Shown: piece by piece, positions 25,239 through 34,038 of the stretch | Layout of the letters: each line of letters opens with the position of its first letter | How positions within the stretch are numbered: position 1 is the stretch's first letter | DNA from: Ignavibacteria bacterium | GTDB lineage: Bacteria > Bacteroidota > Ignavibacteria > Tepidaquicellales > Tepidaquicellaceae | Direction: 5' to 3' | DNA: 45,013 nucleotides | Assembly: GCA_026417495.1 (NCBI GenBank) | Contig: JAOADD010000021.1 | Span: 1-45,013 of the forward strand | Program-made: the position numbers and the translations under genes | Notes under the pieces: model-generated | Databases searched by the model: none | What the model was told of the DNA's origin: nothing | The model's input: the letters and a program-made list of their open reading frames with translations, nothing else

Positions 25239-26983
25239 TAGTACTTCCTCTCCTGTGGTTGATAATTTAAAATTGTAACTGGTTTATATTTTAATTTTAT
25301 TCCTTTATCAGTTTTAAAAGCAAATGTATGTTTTAGCCAGTTTACATCATCACGTTTTTCATAATCTGTTCGCCAGTGTGCACCACGACATTCTTTTCTT
25401 TCAAGAGCACCAAGTATAATTACTTCAGAAAACTCAAGTAAATTGCCAGTTTCAATTATTTCCATTAGCTCTGTATTGAAAACTTTTCCTTTAAATGAGA
25501 GGTTTACATTTTTAAATCTCTCCTTTAAAGAGCGAACAGTTTCAAGTGCAGATTTTAAATCAGTTTCATTACGAAAAACACCACATTTATTTGTCATCTC
25601 TGTTTTTAGGGTTTTTCTTATAACATCTGCATTTTCACTGCCATTACCAGAAAATAGTTGATTTATATATTCTTCATCAGATTTTCCAGCATCAATTGGT
25701 AAAGGGGAAAGCTCAGCTTCTTTTAAAAACTTCAGAATTGTTTTTCCTGCCCTTCTCCCATGAACAACAGCATCCAGAAGTGAATTTGTTCCAAGTCTAT
25801 TTGCTCCATGTACTGAAATGCAAGCACACTCACCAGCGGCAAAAAAACCAGTAATTAGTTTTCCTTTCTCATTCGCACATACATTCCCATATAAATCAGT
25901 TGGAATTCCTCCCATAGAGTAATGAGCAGTAGGAAGAATCGGGATAGGATGCACGGCGGGATCAATACCAGCATAGGTTTTCGCAAAACCGGTAATTTCA
26001 GGTAATCGCTCTTTAAGTTTTTCCCTTCCCAAATGCGTTAAGTCAAGATAAACATAATCTTTTCCATTTATACCACGTCCCTCATTAATTTCTGTTTGAA
26101 TACTACGAGTAACCATATCGCGTGGTGCAAGTTCCATAACAGTTGGTGCATAGTTTTTCATAAATCTTTCACCATTATTATTCAATAGATAACCACCTTC
26201 TCCTCTTGCACCTTCAGTAACAAGAATTCCTAAGGGATACAAACCAGTTGGATGAAACTGAACGAATTCCATATCTTCAAGGGGTATACCTGCTCTAAAA
26301 GCAATAGCAACACCATCACCAGAGTTTGCATAAGCATTAGAAGTGACTCTATAAGCCCTACCGTATCCACCTGTTGCAAATAACACTGCTTTTGAGTGAA
26401 AGATATGCAATGATGTATCTAATAGGTTAATAGCAACAACCCCACGGCATATATTATCCTCAAGAATTAAAGAAGTAATAAAATATTCAGAAAAGAACTT
26501 TACATTATTCTTTACACATTGTTCATATAAAGTGTGTAAGATAACATGACCTGTTCTATCCGCAGAATAGCAAGCACGGAGTACGGGTACTCGTTTTTTA
26601 TTACCTTGGTCATCAACTACTTCCTTTGTATGACCGCCAAATTGCCGTTGCGCAATTTTCCCTTCTTTAGTTCGACTGAAAGGTACTCCCATATGCTCAA
26701 GTTCATAAATAACTTCTGGAGCTTCTTTCACCATTAACTCTATAGCATCTTGATCCCCAAGGTAATCACTCCCTTTTACAGTATCAAAAATGTGCCATTC
26801 AATGCAATCGGGCTCTTCATTACCAAGAGCAGCAGCAATTCCACCTTGTGCAGCTCCTGAGTGAGAGCGGGTGGGAAATACTTTTGAAATTACGGCAACT
26901 TTTGCATGATTTGAAGTTTCAACAGCAGCACGTAAACCTGCTAAGCCCGCACCCACAATAACTAAATCATATTGATGTATCAT
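25238..26983 (-). CDS. sdhA: Succinate dehydrogenase/fumarate reductase flavoprotein subunit
   Basis: The 581-residue protein interconverts succinate and fumarate with a covalently bound FAD. It has the dinucleotide site [13 protein letters not shown], the flavinylation site [15 protein letters not shown], active-site stretches [20 protein letters not shown] and [20 protein letters not shown], and the C-terminal [14 protein letters not shown]. Length and order match SdhA. It is the first gene of sdhA-sdhB-acp-kbl2 on the minus strand. No sdhC or sdhD lies next to it: the 230 bases upstream hold no coding region that I can see. Direction in the cell (succinate oxidation or fumarate reduction) cannot be told from these motifs. 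Confidence 0.97.
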   Translation of the reverse strand: MIHQYDLVIVGAGLAGLRAAVETSNHAKVAVISKVFPTRSHSGAAQGGIAAALGNEEPDCIEWHIFDTVKGSDYLGDQDAIELMVKEAPEVIYELEHMGVPFSRTKEGKIAQRQFGGHTKEVVDDQGNKKRVPVLRACYSADRTGHVILHTLYEQCVKNNVKFFSEYFITSLILEDNICRGVVAINLLDTSLHIFHSKAVLFATGGYGRAYRVTSNAYANSGDGVAIAFRAGIPLEDMEFVQFHPTGLYPLGILVTEGARGEGGYLLNNNGERFMKNYAPTVMELAPRDMVTRSIQTEINEGRGINGKDYVYLDLTHLGREKLKERLPEITGFAKTYAGIDPAVHPIPILPTAHYSMGGIPTDLYGNVCANEKGKLITGFFAAGECACISVHGANRLGTNSLLDAVVHGRRAGKTILKFLKEAELSPLPIDAGKSDEEYINQLFSGNGSENADVIRKTLKTEMTNKCGVFRNETDLKSALETVRSLKERFKNVNLSFKGKVFNTELMEIIETGNLLEFSEVIILGALERKECRGAHWRTDYEKRDDVNWLKHTFAFKTDKGIKLKYKPVTILNYQPQERKY

Positions 26984-27213
26984 AAAATATTTATTAAATA
27001 AATAAGAATTGAATTTCCTTAAAAATAATCAAAATATATAAAAAGTTAAGTTAACAAAATTGGGATATAATTTTACCTCAGGCATAAGTGAAATTTAATA
27101 ATGGTAATTTATTAAATATTTATGAGAGTTAAGTTAATTTTTAAAGATTTAGGATTACTACCTTATTTTAAATTCCAATAACTTAATTTATTATAAAAAA
27201 GTTTTGAAAGTCG

Positions 27214-28155
27214 TTACTTGTTAATATAAATCAATTTATAAGTATAGCTATCTATGTTTTCGTTACTTGATTTTCTAATAATATTCATATACTGCCCACA
27301 ATTACTTCCTATTTTGTTTTCTTCTAATTCACCTATGCTTAAAATAACATTATATTCCGAATCTAAAATTTTTTTAATGCTATCAGAATATACATTCTCA
27401 TTTTTAAGTGCTGAAGATAATTTGTTTTTTATAGCATTAACAGTTGGATTAATTGGTGTAATTTTTATACAAAATATTTCAGGTGGAAAAAATTTAACTA
27501 AAACATCTTTTTCAAAAGGATAATTTTCTTCAAGAGCAAAATTAAGTGTAATTTTTCTCTCCCCTTGCCTGTAATATTTATAACCAAATTTACTAATTTC
27601 TGTAAATGACAATTTTCTTATGGGAATAATTTTATCTCTTAACTCTTCAGATGTTGTGTGTATAGAAAACTGTAATTGAAAATTACCTTTGTAAATTTGA
27701 TTTTTTATTTCTATTAATCGGTTTAAAAATTCCCTTGAACTTTGAGGAGCTACTGTTGAAATGGAAGGTAATAGACCTTTTGCAAAATAAATATCAGGTA
27801 ACTTTTCCAAAACAGATAAAATGTTCTTATTAAAAGTTGGTTCTCCAACCCTCGCAAATTGTATTTTAAATTTTTCAATTGGTATATTCCTTTCATATCC
27901 TTTCTGTTTAACAAGAAAATCAATTTGCCAAAGGAGTTCTTTTTCTGAAAGAATACCATCATAACCACCCGCTGCATCGCAAAAATGACATTTTACGGGG
28001 CACCCATATAAAGAAGATACAATAATAACCCATTTCTTTTCCAATGGTAGTGGGGGTTGAACCGATTCTACAAACTCGATTAGCTTTCCATTATCAGAAG
28101 AAGCAATGTATACTCTTGCAATATCACTGTATTCCGTATAAGCAATTAGTTTCAA
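27214..28155 (-). CDS. Radical SAM protein, RlmN/Cfr-like, lacking one catalytic Cys and the N-terminal domain
   Basis: The 313-residue protein has a CxxxCxxC cluster (C52, C56, C59 in GCPVKCHFCD) and RlmN-like elements: VGEPTFNKN, the FSIHTTSEELRDKIIPI stretch, LNFALEENYP and the C-terminal NCGQY, whose C286 corresponds to methyl-carrying C355 of RlmN. The second catalytic Cys of RlmN (C118), seven residues before the first cluster Cys, is Ile here (I45). The RlmN N-terminal helical domain is also missing. Standard A2503 methylation is therefore unlikely. It overlaps the flavoprotein gene by four bases, so it is translationally coupled to it. It may use the C286-methyl chemistry on another substrate; this is inference. 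Confidence 0.82.
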   Translation of the reverse strand: MKLIAYTEYSDIARVYIASSDNGKLIEFVESVQPPLPLEKKWVIIVSSLYGCPVKCHFCDAAGGYDGILSEKELLWQIDFLVKQKGYERNIPIEKFKIQFARVGEPTFNKNILSVLEKLPDIYFAKGLLPSISTVAPQSSREFLNRLIEIKNQIYKGNFQLQFSIHTTSEELRDKIIPIRKLSFTEISKFGYKYYRQGERKITLNFALEENYPFEKDVLVKFFPPEIFCIKITPINPTVNAIKNKLSSALKNENVYSDSIKKILDSEYNVILSIGELEENKIGSNCGQYMNIIRKSSNENIDSYTYKLIYINK

Positions 28156-29000
28156 GCTGTGTTTTTTAATTCTTTAAAAATTTTCATTGCTACTTTTATC
28201 CCATCACCAGAAGCAATTGCGATTTGTCTAAATTTAGGATTTCTCACATCACCTGCAAGATAGAGTCCTTTGTATTTTTTAATTTTCTCTATCAATAAAT
28301 TATTTGGTTTTCTACCTATCGCAGGAACAAGATAATCTGAAGTAATTTCAAGTATATTATTATTTAATTTATGCTTAAAATGTAAAATAATTTTTTTATT
28401 GTAATCTAAAACATTTATCAATTTGTAATTATAAAGGTATCTGATATTAGTGTTTTGAAAGACCTTATCGGATAGAGAATTAATGCACTTACAATTATGA
28501 CTTCTATTAATAAGTATAACATTATTTTCCATAGACAATGAAAGAGCATAATCAAAAGCAACATCTCCTGAACCAATAACTGTAATTGTTTTATTCTTTA
28601 CTTTTTTTAACTTAATAATATCATAAAAAATTCTATCAGACTCAAAAGGAATCTTTACAGGAATAGAACCAGTTGCAAGAACAAGAAACTTTGATGAATA
28701 TTTTTCTGAATCCGAATAAACCACAAATTCATTATTTAAAAAACCAATTTTATACACTTCTCTTTGTAAAATTGGAATATGAAATTTCTTTAGCTGTGAA
28801 ATAAAAAGTTTAGCTAACTCTTCCCCATATATAAAATCAGGAAAACCAAGGTAATTTTCAATAAGGTAGGCATTTCGCAAATGTGAGCAGGGTTTATTTT
28901 TATCTAATAATAAGAAACTTACTCCAAACCTTTTTAGTTGAATTGCAGTTGATATTCCAGCAACTCCTGCACCAATTATGATTACATCAAATTTTTTCAT
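28152..29000 (-). CDS. Thioredoxin reductase-like FAD/NAD(P)H oxidoreductase without CxxC
   Basis: The 282-residue flavoprotein has two dinucleotide-binding sites: VIIIGAGVAGISTA (residues 6-19) for FAD and VIGSGDVAFDYALSL for NAD(P)H. It has ATGSIP and the C-terminal YLAGDVRNP, as in thioredoxin reductase and ferredoxin-NADP reductase of the same fold. The redox-active CxxC that thioredoxin reductases carry in the NADPH domain is absent. It may therefore pass electrons to a protein or small carrier, as TrxR-like ferredoxin-NADP reductases do. It is the middle gene of an overlapping trio, so it could supply electrons to the radical SAM enzyme (inference). Confidence 0.85.
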   Translation of the reverse strand: MKKFDVIIIGAGVAGISTAIQLKRFGVSFLLLDKNKPCSHLRNAYLIENYLGFPDFIYGEELAKLFISQLKKFHIPILQREVYKIGFLNNEFVVYSDSEKYSSKFLVLATGSIPVKIPFESDRIFYDIIKLKKVKNKTITVIGSGDVAFDYALSLSMENNVILINRSHNCKCINSLSDKVFQNTNIRYLYNYKLINVLDYNKKIILHFKHKLNNNILEITSDYLVPAIGRKPNNLLIEKIKKYKGLYLAGDVRNPKFRQIAIASGDGIKVAMKIFKELKNTA

Positions 29001-29625
29001 TTATTATTTTAGCGGTTTTAGTGATTATAGAGCAACAATGAGATAAATTCATTAGAGATGCAATATGAAAGTTAAGATTATAATCTGCAGTAGCGTCAAG
29101 TGGTATAACAGGTAAAAACCCTCTAATAAATGCTGAGCGAGCTGTGGTTTCACAACATATATGTGTAATCACACCTGTAATTATAAGTTGAAAAACTGAA
29201 AACTCTTTTAATAATTTTTCTAGCTTTGTTTTATAAAATGCATCATAATAATTTTTTCTCAATAAAATGCAATTATCCTTTTCAATTTTAGGATATATAT
29301 CTAAAAAGCTACCTTTGAAATTTCTATTATTTTTCCACCAGTAATTCATAAGAGAATTTTCTTTGTTAAAATGTTGTGTCAAAATCACTGGTCGATTGTG
29401 ATCTTTAAAATACGCAATAAGTTTATTAATATTGTTAATAATCTCCAATGAAGTTGGAATGAATGCATTGGATTGAGAATTAAGAAAATAATTTTGCATA
29501 TCAAGCACAAGTAAAGCAGATTTTGAATAGTTAGATTTTAAATTCTTCACTTCAATAATTTTCGAATAAATTTTCTTAATATTTATGTTTCTAATTTTCT
29601 TATCAAAATAATTTTCTTTTAGCAT
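28987..29625 (-). CDS. Isochorismatase-like cysteine hydrolase
   Basis: The 212-residue protein belongs to the isochorismatase/nicotinamidase fold. Its catalytic triad is visible: D42 in LLVLDMQNYF, K124 in LLRKNYYDAF and C157 in GVITHICCETTARSAF. The family includes nicotinamidases, ureidoacrylate hydrolases and isochorismatases. Substrate cannot be told, and the zinc ligands of nicotinamidases are not obvious. An N-terminal lysine-rich extension of about 33 residues precedes the fold. The stop overlaps the next gene by 14 bases, so it is the first gene of the trio. Confidence 0.88.
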   Translation of the reverse strand: MLKENYFDKKIRNINIKKIYSKIIEVKNLKSNYSKSALLVLDMQNYFLNSQSNAFIPTSLEIINNINKLIAYFKDHNRPVILTQHFNKENSLMNYWWKNNRNFKGSFLDIYPKIEKDNCILLRKNYYDAFYKTKLEKLLKEFSVFQLIITGVITHICCETTARSAFIRGFLPVIPLDATADYNLNFHIASLMNLSHCCSIITKTAKIINEKI

Positions 29626-29794
29626 ACATTAAAATTATATAAGACTGAATTTGTAAATAAAGGAATCGGTGTAAAGTGTACGGAATATTATCTTTTTGTG
29701 AATAATAAATATGGTATCTTCAAATAAAATAAATTAAAGCACAAGTAATTTAAGCAATATAAAAATTATTGTAGATTGATTTTCAAAAATTGTT

Positions 29795-30943
29795 TTATGG
29801 ATTTATAGTTTCTTTATACTTAAATTCACCATTTTTTATCTCAACAATAATACAAGGTTTAATTGGGTTTCTATCATGATCCATTGTAATATTACCTGTA
29901 ACCCCATTAAAATTTTTTGTCTGAGCTAATGCTTCTTTAATTTTTATTCCATTTATAGAGTTAGCTCTTTTAATAGCATCAAATAGAAGCATAGCAGCAT
30001 CATACCCAAGAAATGCATAACCGTTGGGCTCTTGACCGTATTTATTCCTAAATTTGTTCAAAAAATCCTGAACTTGTGGAGATTGATCTTCTTTCGATAC
30101 ATGAGTAGAAAAATAACATCCTTCAAGACTTTGTTTTGCTTGTCCTTCCAACAGCTTTTCTGAATCCCACCCATCTCCACCAAATAAGGGAACTTTTATT
30201 CCGTTATTCCTTGCTTGAATAGAAATAAGATTGATATCAGAATAATATCCTGGAATGAAAATGGCATCAGGATTCTTATTCTTAATTCTTAATAGTTGAA
30301 TTGTAAAATCTTTATCACCAGCAGAATATTTTTCTTCCGCCACAATTTCACCCCCTAATGAAGTAAACAATAATTTAAACCCTTCTGCTAAACCCGTAGA
30401 ATATGTATTCTTTTCATCAATAAATAAAGCAACTCTCCTAACTTTAAGAGAGTTGAAGGCAAATCTTGCATTTACTGCTGCTTGAAAAGAGTCCGTGAAA
30501 CAAACTCTAAAAATATAATCTCCAAGTTTTGTTACCTCAGGATTTGTAGAACCAGGTGTTATCATTGGAATTTTTGCACTTTGACAAAGAGGAGCTGCTG
30601 CTTTACTGCGAGAGGAGGCAACTTCACCAATAAGTGCTGTGATTTTATTTTTATTTATCAGTTTACTTACAACGGTAACAGTTTCGTTATTATCTCCTTT
30701 GTTATCTTCTGTAATCAGTTCTATTTTTTTACCTAGTAAACCACCTGAATTGTTAATTTCATCTACTGCCATTCTCACACCCTTATCTTGAGATTGTCCA
30801 AACTCTGCTTCACTACCTGTTAAACAAGCAAATTGCCCAATGATGATATAACTTTCTTTTTTGTCTCTATCACACCCTATAAATACAAGTAGAAAAATTA
30901 TTAAAATTAAAATTGTTAAATGGTTGCTGGATATAATTTTCAT
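29795..30943 (-). CDS. ABC transporter substrate-binding lipoprotein, branched-chain amino acid (Leu/Ile/Val) type
   Basis: The likely 382-residue lipoprotein is a periplasmic-binding protein type I (LivJ-like). It has a lipobox, LVFIGC with C24, directly followed by DRD. Sequence features such as IGQFACLTGSEAEFGQSQDKG, GGLLGKKIELITEDNKGD, IPMITPGSTNPEVT and YDAAMLLFDAI are typical of the family. I chose the ATG at 30943, because the longer frame from 31018 adds 25 residues before a good signal peptide. No permease or ATPase genes lie in this window, so it is an orphan here. Its ligand may be an amino acid, amide or other small molecule. Confidence 0.88.
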   Translation of the reverse strand: MKIISSNHLTILILIIFLLVFIGCDRDKKESYIIIGQFACLTGSEAEFGQSQDKGVRMAVDEINNSGGLLGKKIELITEDNKGDNNETVTVVSKLINKNKITALIGEVASSRSKAAAPLCQSAKIPMITPGSTNPEVTKLGDYIFRVCFTDSFQAAVNARFAFNSLKVRRVALFIDEKNTYSTGLAEGFKLLFTSLGGEIVAEEKYSAGDKDFTIQLLRIKNKNPDAIFIPGYYSDINLISIQARNNGIKVPLFGGDGWDSEKLLEGQAKQSLEGCYFSTHVSKEDQSPQVQDFLNKFRNKYGQEPNGYAFLGYDAAMLLFDAIKRANSINGIKIKEALAQTKNFNGVTGNITMDHDRNPIKPCIIVEIKNGEFKYKETINP

Positions 30944-31189
30944 AAAAATTTTTGAAATATCTTTAAAAGCTCTCGTAATTATAATACAATTTAATTCAAG
31001 TTTAAATGAAAAAATCACATAATCAGCAAAACAAATTCAGAATTTTTTGCAATATAAATAGATTATTTATTTAAAAAATAATTGTATGGTTTTACAATAG
31101 TAAAAATACAAAAAAATTTATTTAACAATTTCTTAACTAATGCTTAATATTAGTTATTCTTTCTTTATGCTAACATAATATAGTAGGGA

Positions 31190-31197
31190 TATTTTTG
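31190..31197 (+). promoter_or_regulatory. Possible -7 promoter element for the TonB receptor gene
   Basis: TATTTTTG matches the Bacteroidota -7 consensus TAnnTTTG exactly and lies 20 bases before the start codon, in the 199-base divergent gap between the lipoprotein gene and the receptor gene. A convincing -33 TTTG is not present, so this is a weak call. Confidence 0.3.
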
Positions 31198-31217
31198 AAT
31201 ATAAAAAAACCTATTTT

Positions 31218-34004
31218 ATGAAAAATTTTATTTATTTTTTAATTACTTCCCTACTACTAACAACAGTAGCAAGTTTTTCCCAAACAATTACAGGAAAAGT
31301 AATTGACGGAGCCACCTCCGATATTTTAATTGGAGCAACAATTAAAGTTGAAGGTACAAAATTAGGTGCTGTAACTGATATGGACGGAAAATATGAAATT
31401 GAGTTATCTCCCGGTAAGTACAATTTAATTGTATCTTATATTGGTTTTAATGATGTCCATATCAAAGACGTTGTAGTAACAAAAGATAAACCTACATATT
31501 TAGACATAACACTTACACCAACAAACCTTACAACAGAAGAAATTCTAATTGAAGCAAGTGTTACATTATCAAATGAACAAGCGTTGCTTGTAGAAAAGAA
31601 AAATTCAGACAAAATTACAGATGGAATAACTTCCCAACAGATTAAGAAAGTACCTGATGCAGCAGCATCAGATGTTTTAAAAAGGGTTACAGGACTTTCA
31701 ATAGTTAAGGATAAATTTGTTTTTGTTAGAGGAACTTCAGAAAGATATAATAACACTACACTGAATGGAGCACTAGTACCAAGTACTGAATCAGATAAGA
31801 AATCATTCTCCTTTGATTTATTCCCTTCAAGTTTGCTCGAAAATATCGTTGTTGCTAAAACATTTACACCAGACCAACCAGGTAATTTTTCAGGTGGATT
31901 AGTTCAAATTAGGACAAAGGATTTTCCTGAAACATTTACTTTTAATTTTTCAATAAACACATCATATAACAGTTTTACAACGGGAAAAGAATTTCTTAGC
32001 TACAATGCAGGTGAAAAGAAGCTTCTTTTCTTAAACCTTGGTATTGATAACGGTAGTCGAGAATTACCTTCAATTATTCCTGATAAACCAATAAAAAATT
32101 CAAGGTTTACAAATAATGAAATAAATGAGTTTAGTCGAGCATTTCCCAATAATTGGTTACAAACAAAAAGTACTGCCCCAATCAATAGTGGTTTTCAAAC
32201 ATCTGTGGGTGGTGTTATTAAAGCTGGAAAAATACCATTTGGATTTTTAGCTGCTTATTCATACAGAAGTTCCTTTACAAACAGAGATGTCGAAAGAAAT
32301 TTATACAATACCGATAATACTCAATTAAGTGGTTATACAGGCAAAAATTCTGAGTTTGCTGTTTTGTGGGGAGGTTTAATAAATTTAAATACTAAACTTG
32401 GAGATAACAATAAAATCAGTTTAAAATCAACCTTTACATTATCATCGGAAGATGAAACGGAGCAATATCATGGATTCTTCGCTCCTGAACAGGTAGAACG
32501 TAATTTATATTTAACAAGGTTTGTTCAAAGGAGTTTATCTTCTTACCAATTAATTGGTGAACACTATTTATTTAATAAATTATCAATTGACTGGAATGCT
32601 TCATATTCTGAATCAAGAAGAAAAGAGCCTGATATTAAAACTATGACATATCAAAGAGAAGTAGGTAGTAATGATCCATATTTTGCTGCCCTAAACTATA
32701 ATGTTGGTAATGACTTTACAGGAGGAAGGTTTTATTCACATTTAACTGATATAACGAGAGGGTTTAATTTGAATTTTGAACTCCCGATTAAGGTTGGAAT
32801 ATTTTCTTCCGATAATCCTATCAATGCCAAAATAAAGTTCGGGACTTCCTTAAATGGAACCAATAGAGACTTCTATGCAAGAAATTTTGGTCCTGCTCTA
32901 TATATGAATGCTCCAATCAACATTATATATCAACCAATTGATAAAATATTCAATCCAGAAAACTTCGGAGACGGGAAGTTATTTTATGATGAATTAACCA
33001 AAGAATCCGATAGATATAAAGCTTTTGATAACGTATATGCAGGTTATATTATGATGGATTTACCAATAAATGACTTTAGGTTTATCGTAGGTGGAAGGTA
33101 TGAATATTCAGAACAAGATGTTAGCACTGCTGGTTTCATTTCAGAAAGGATATATAATAATTTGCTGAATAAAGATATATTACCATCAATAAATATAATC
33201 TATAAGCTAAATGATAAAACTAATATAAGGGCAGCATATTCTCAAACGGTTTCAAGACCTGAATTAAGAGAAATTGCACCGTTTTCTTATGTTGAATTTG
33301 TTTCTGGAATAACTGTATTTGGAAATTCAACAGACTTAAGGCGAACGTTAATCAGAAATTATGATTTAAGATATGAGTTTTTCCCAGCCGCTGGTGAGTT
33401 GATTTCATTAAGTTTATTTTACAAAAAAATTGATGCACCAATCGAAGATGTATTTTTATCCACAAGTACAAATAAATTAAAAACATTCAAAAATGCAGAT
33501 AAAGGTGCAAATAATTACGGCCTTGAAATAGAAATACGAAAGAAGTTGGATTTTGTAACTGATTACCTAAAAGACTTTGCTTTAATCGGAAACCTTACAC
33601 TGGTTTATTCAAAGGTAAATCTTGAGGGAACTGGCACTGTTTCAACTTCGCAATCAAGAAGAATGCAAGGGCAATCTCCTTATATGGTCAATTTAGGTTT
33701 ATTCTATGATAATTATGATTTAGGATTAAGTGGAAATATTGTCTATAATAGATTTGGAGATAGAATATCAGAAGTTGGTTTAAGCGGTTATTCAGATATA
33801 TACGAGATAGGAAATGATGTAATCGACTTTACGATTTCCAAACAGCTTAAATTGCTCTCAAACACTTTAGAATTGAAGTTGAGTGCAAAGGATATTTTAA
33901 ATCAAGATAAGATTTTCACACAAAAAATAAACAATGAAGACAAAATTGTAAGAAAGTTTAAAACAGGTTCTAATTATAGCTTTACTATATCATACAAGTT
34001 TTGA
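31218..34004 (+). CDS. TonB-dependent receptor with carboxypeptidase-regulatory-like domain
   Basis: The 928-residue outer-membrane protein takes up a large or scarce ligand by TonB energy. It has a signal peptide (1-21), a carboxypeptidase regulatory-like beta-sandwich (about 22-105, with GKVIDGATSDILIGATIKVEG), a plug domain (about 135-235, with PDAAASDVLKRVTGLSI and VRGTSERYNNTTLNG) and a beta-barrel ending in ...FTISYKF. The next gene, 34 bases downstream, encodes a T9SS cargo protein, suggesting a receptor-surface protein pair. The ligand is unknown. Confidence 0.93.
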   Translation: MKNFIYFLITSLLLTTVASFSQTITGKVIDGATSDILIGATIKVEGTKLGAVTDMDGKYEIELSPGKYNLIVSYIGFNDVHIKDVVVTKDKPTYLDITLTPTNLTTEEILIEASVTLSNEQALLVEKKNSDKITDGITSQQIKKVPDAAASDVLKRVTGLSIVKDKFVFVRGTSERYNNTTLNGALVPSTESDKKSFSFDLFPSSLLENIVVAKTFTPDQPGNFSGGLVQIRTKDFPETFTFNFSINTSYNSFTTGKEFLSYNAGEKKLLFLNLGIDNGSRELPSIIPDKPIKNSRFTNNEINEFSRAFPNNWLQTKSTAPINSGFQTSVGGVIKAGKIPFGFLAAYSYRSSFTNRDVERNLYNTDNTQLSGYTGKNSEFAVLWGGLINLNTKLGDNNKISLKSTFTLSSEDETEQYHGFFAPEQVERNLYLTRFVQRSLSSYQLIGEHYLFNKLSIDWNASYSESRRKEPDIKTMTYQREVGSNDPYFAALNYNVGNDFTGGRFYSHLTDITRGFNLNFELPIKVGIFSSDNPINAKIKFGTSLNGTNRDFYARNFGPALYMNAPINIIYQPIDKIFNPENFGDGKLFYDELTKESDRYKAFDNVYAGYIMMDLPINDFRFIVGGRYEYSEQDVSTAGFISERIYNNLLNKDILPSINIIYKLNDKTNIRAAYSQTVSRPELREIAPFSYVEFVSGITVFGNSTDLRRTLIRNYDLRYEFFPAAGELISLSLFYKKIDAPIEDVFLSTSTNKLKTFKNADKGANNYGLEIEIRKKLDFVTDYLKDFALIGNLTLVYSKVNLEGTGTVSTSQSRRMQGQSPYMVNLGLFYDNYDLGLSGNIVYNRFGDRISEVGLSGYSDIYEIGNDVIDFTISKQLKLLSNTLELKLSAKDILNQDKIFTQKINNEDKIVRKFKTGSNYSFTISYKF

Positions 34005-34024
34005 TTACTATAACTAAAAACAAA

Positions 34025-34031
34025 AAAGGAG
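34025..34031 (+). promoter_or_regulatory. Strong Shine-Dalgarno before the T9SS cargo gene
   Basis: AAAGGAG lies seven bases before the ATG at 34039. It is one of the few clear SD sites in the window and suggests high expression of the secreted protein relative to the receptor. Confidence 0.75.
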
Positions 34032-34038
34032 AAACAAA

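Noticed and set aside
30944-31018. Longer start for the substrate-binding lipoprotein
   Set aside because: It would place 25 residues before a complete lipoprotein signal peptide.
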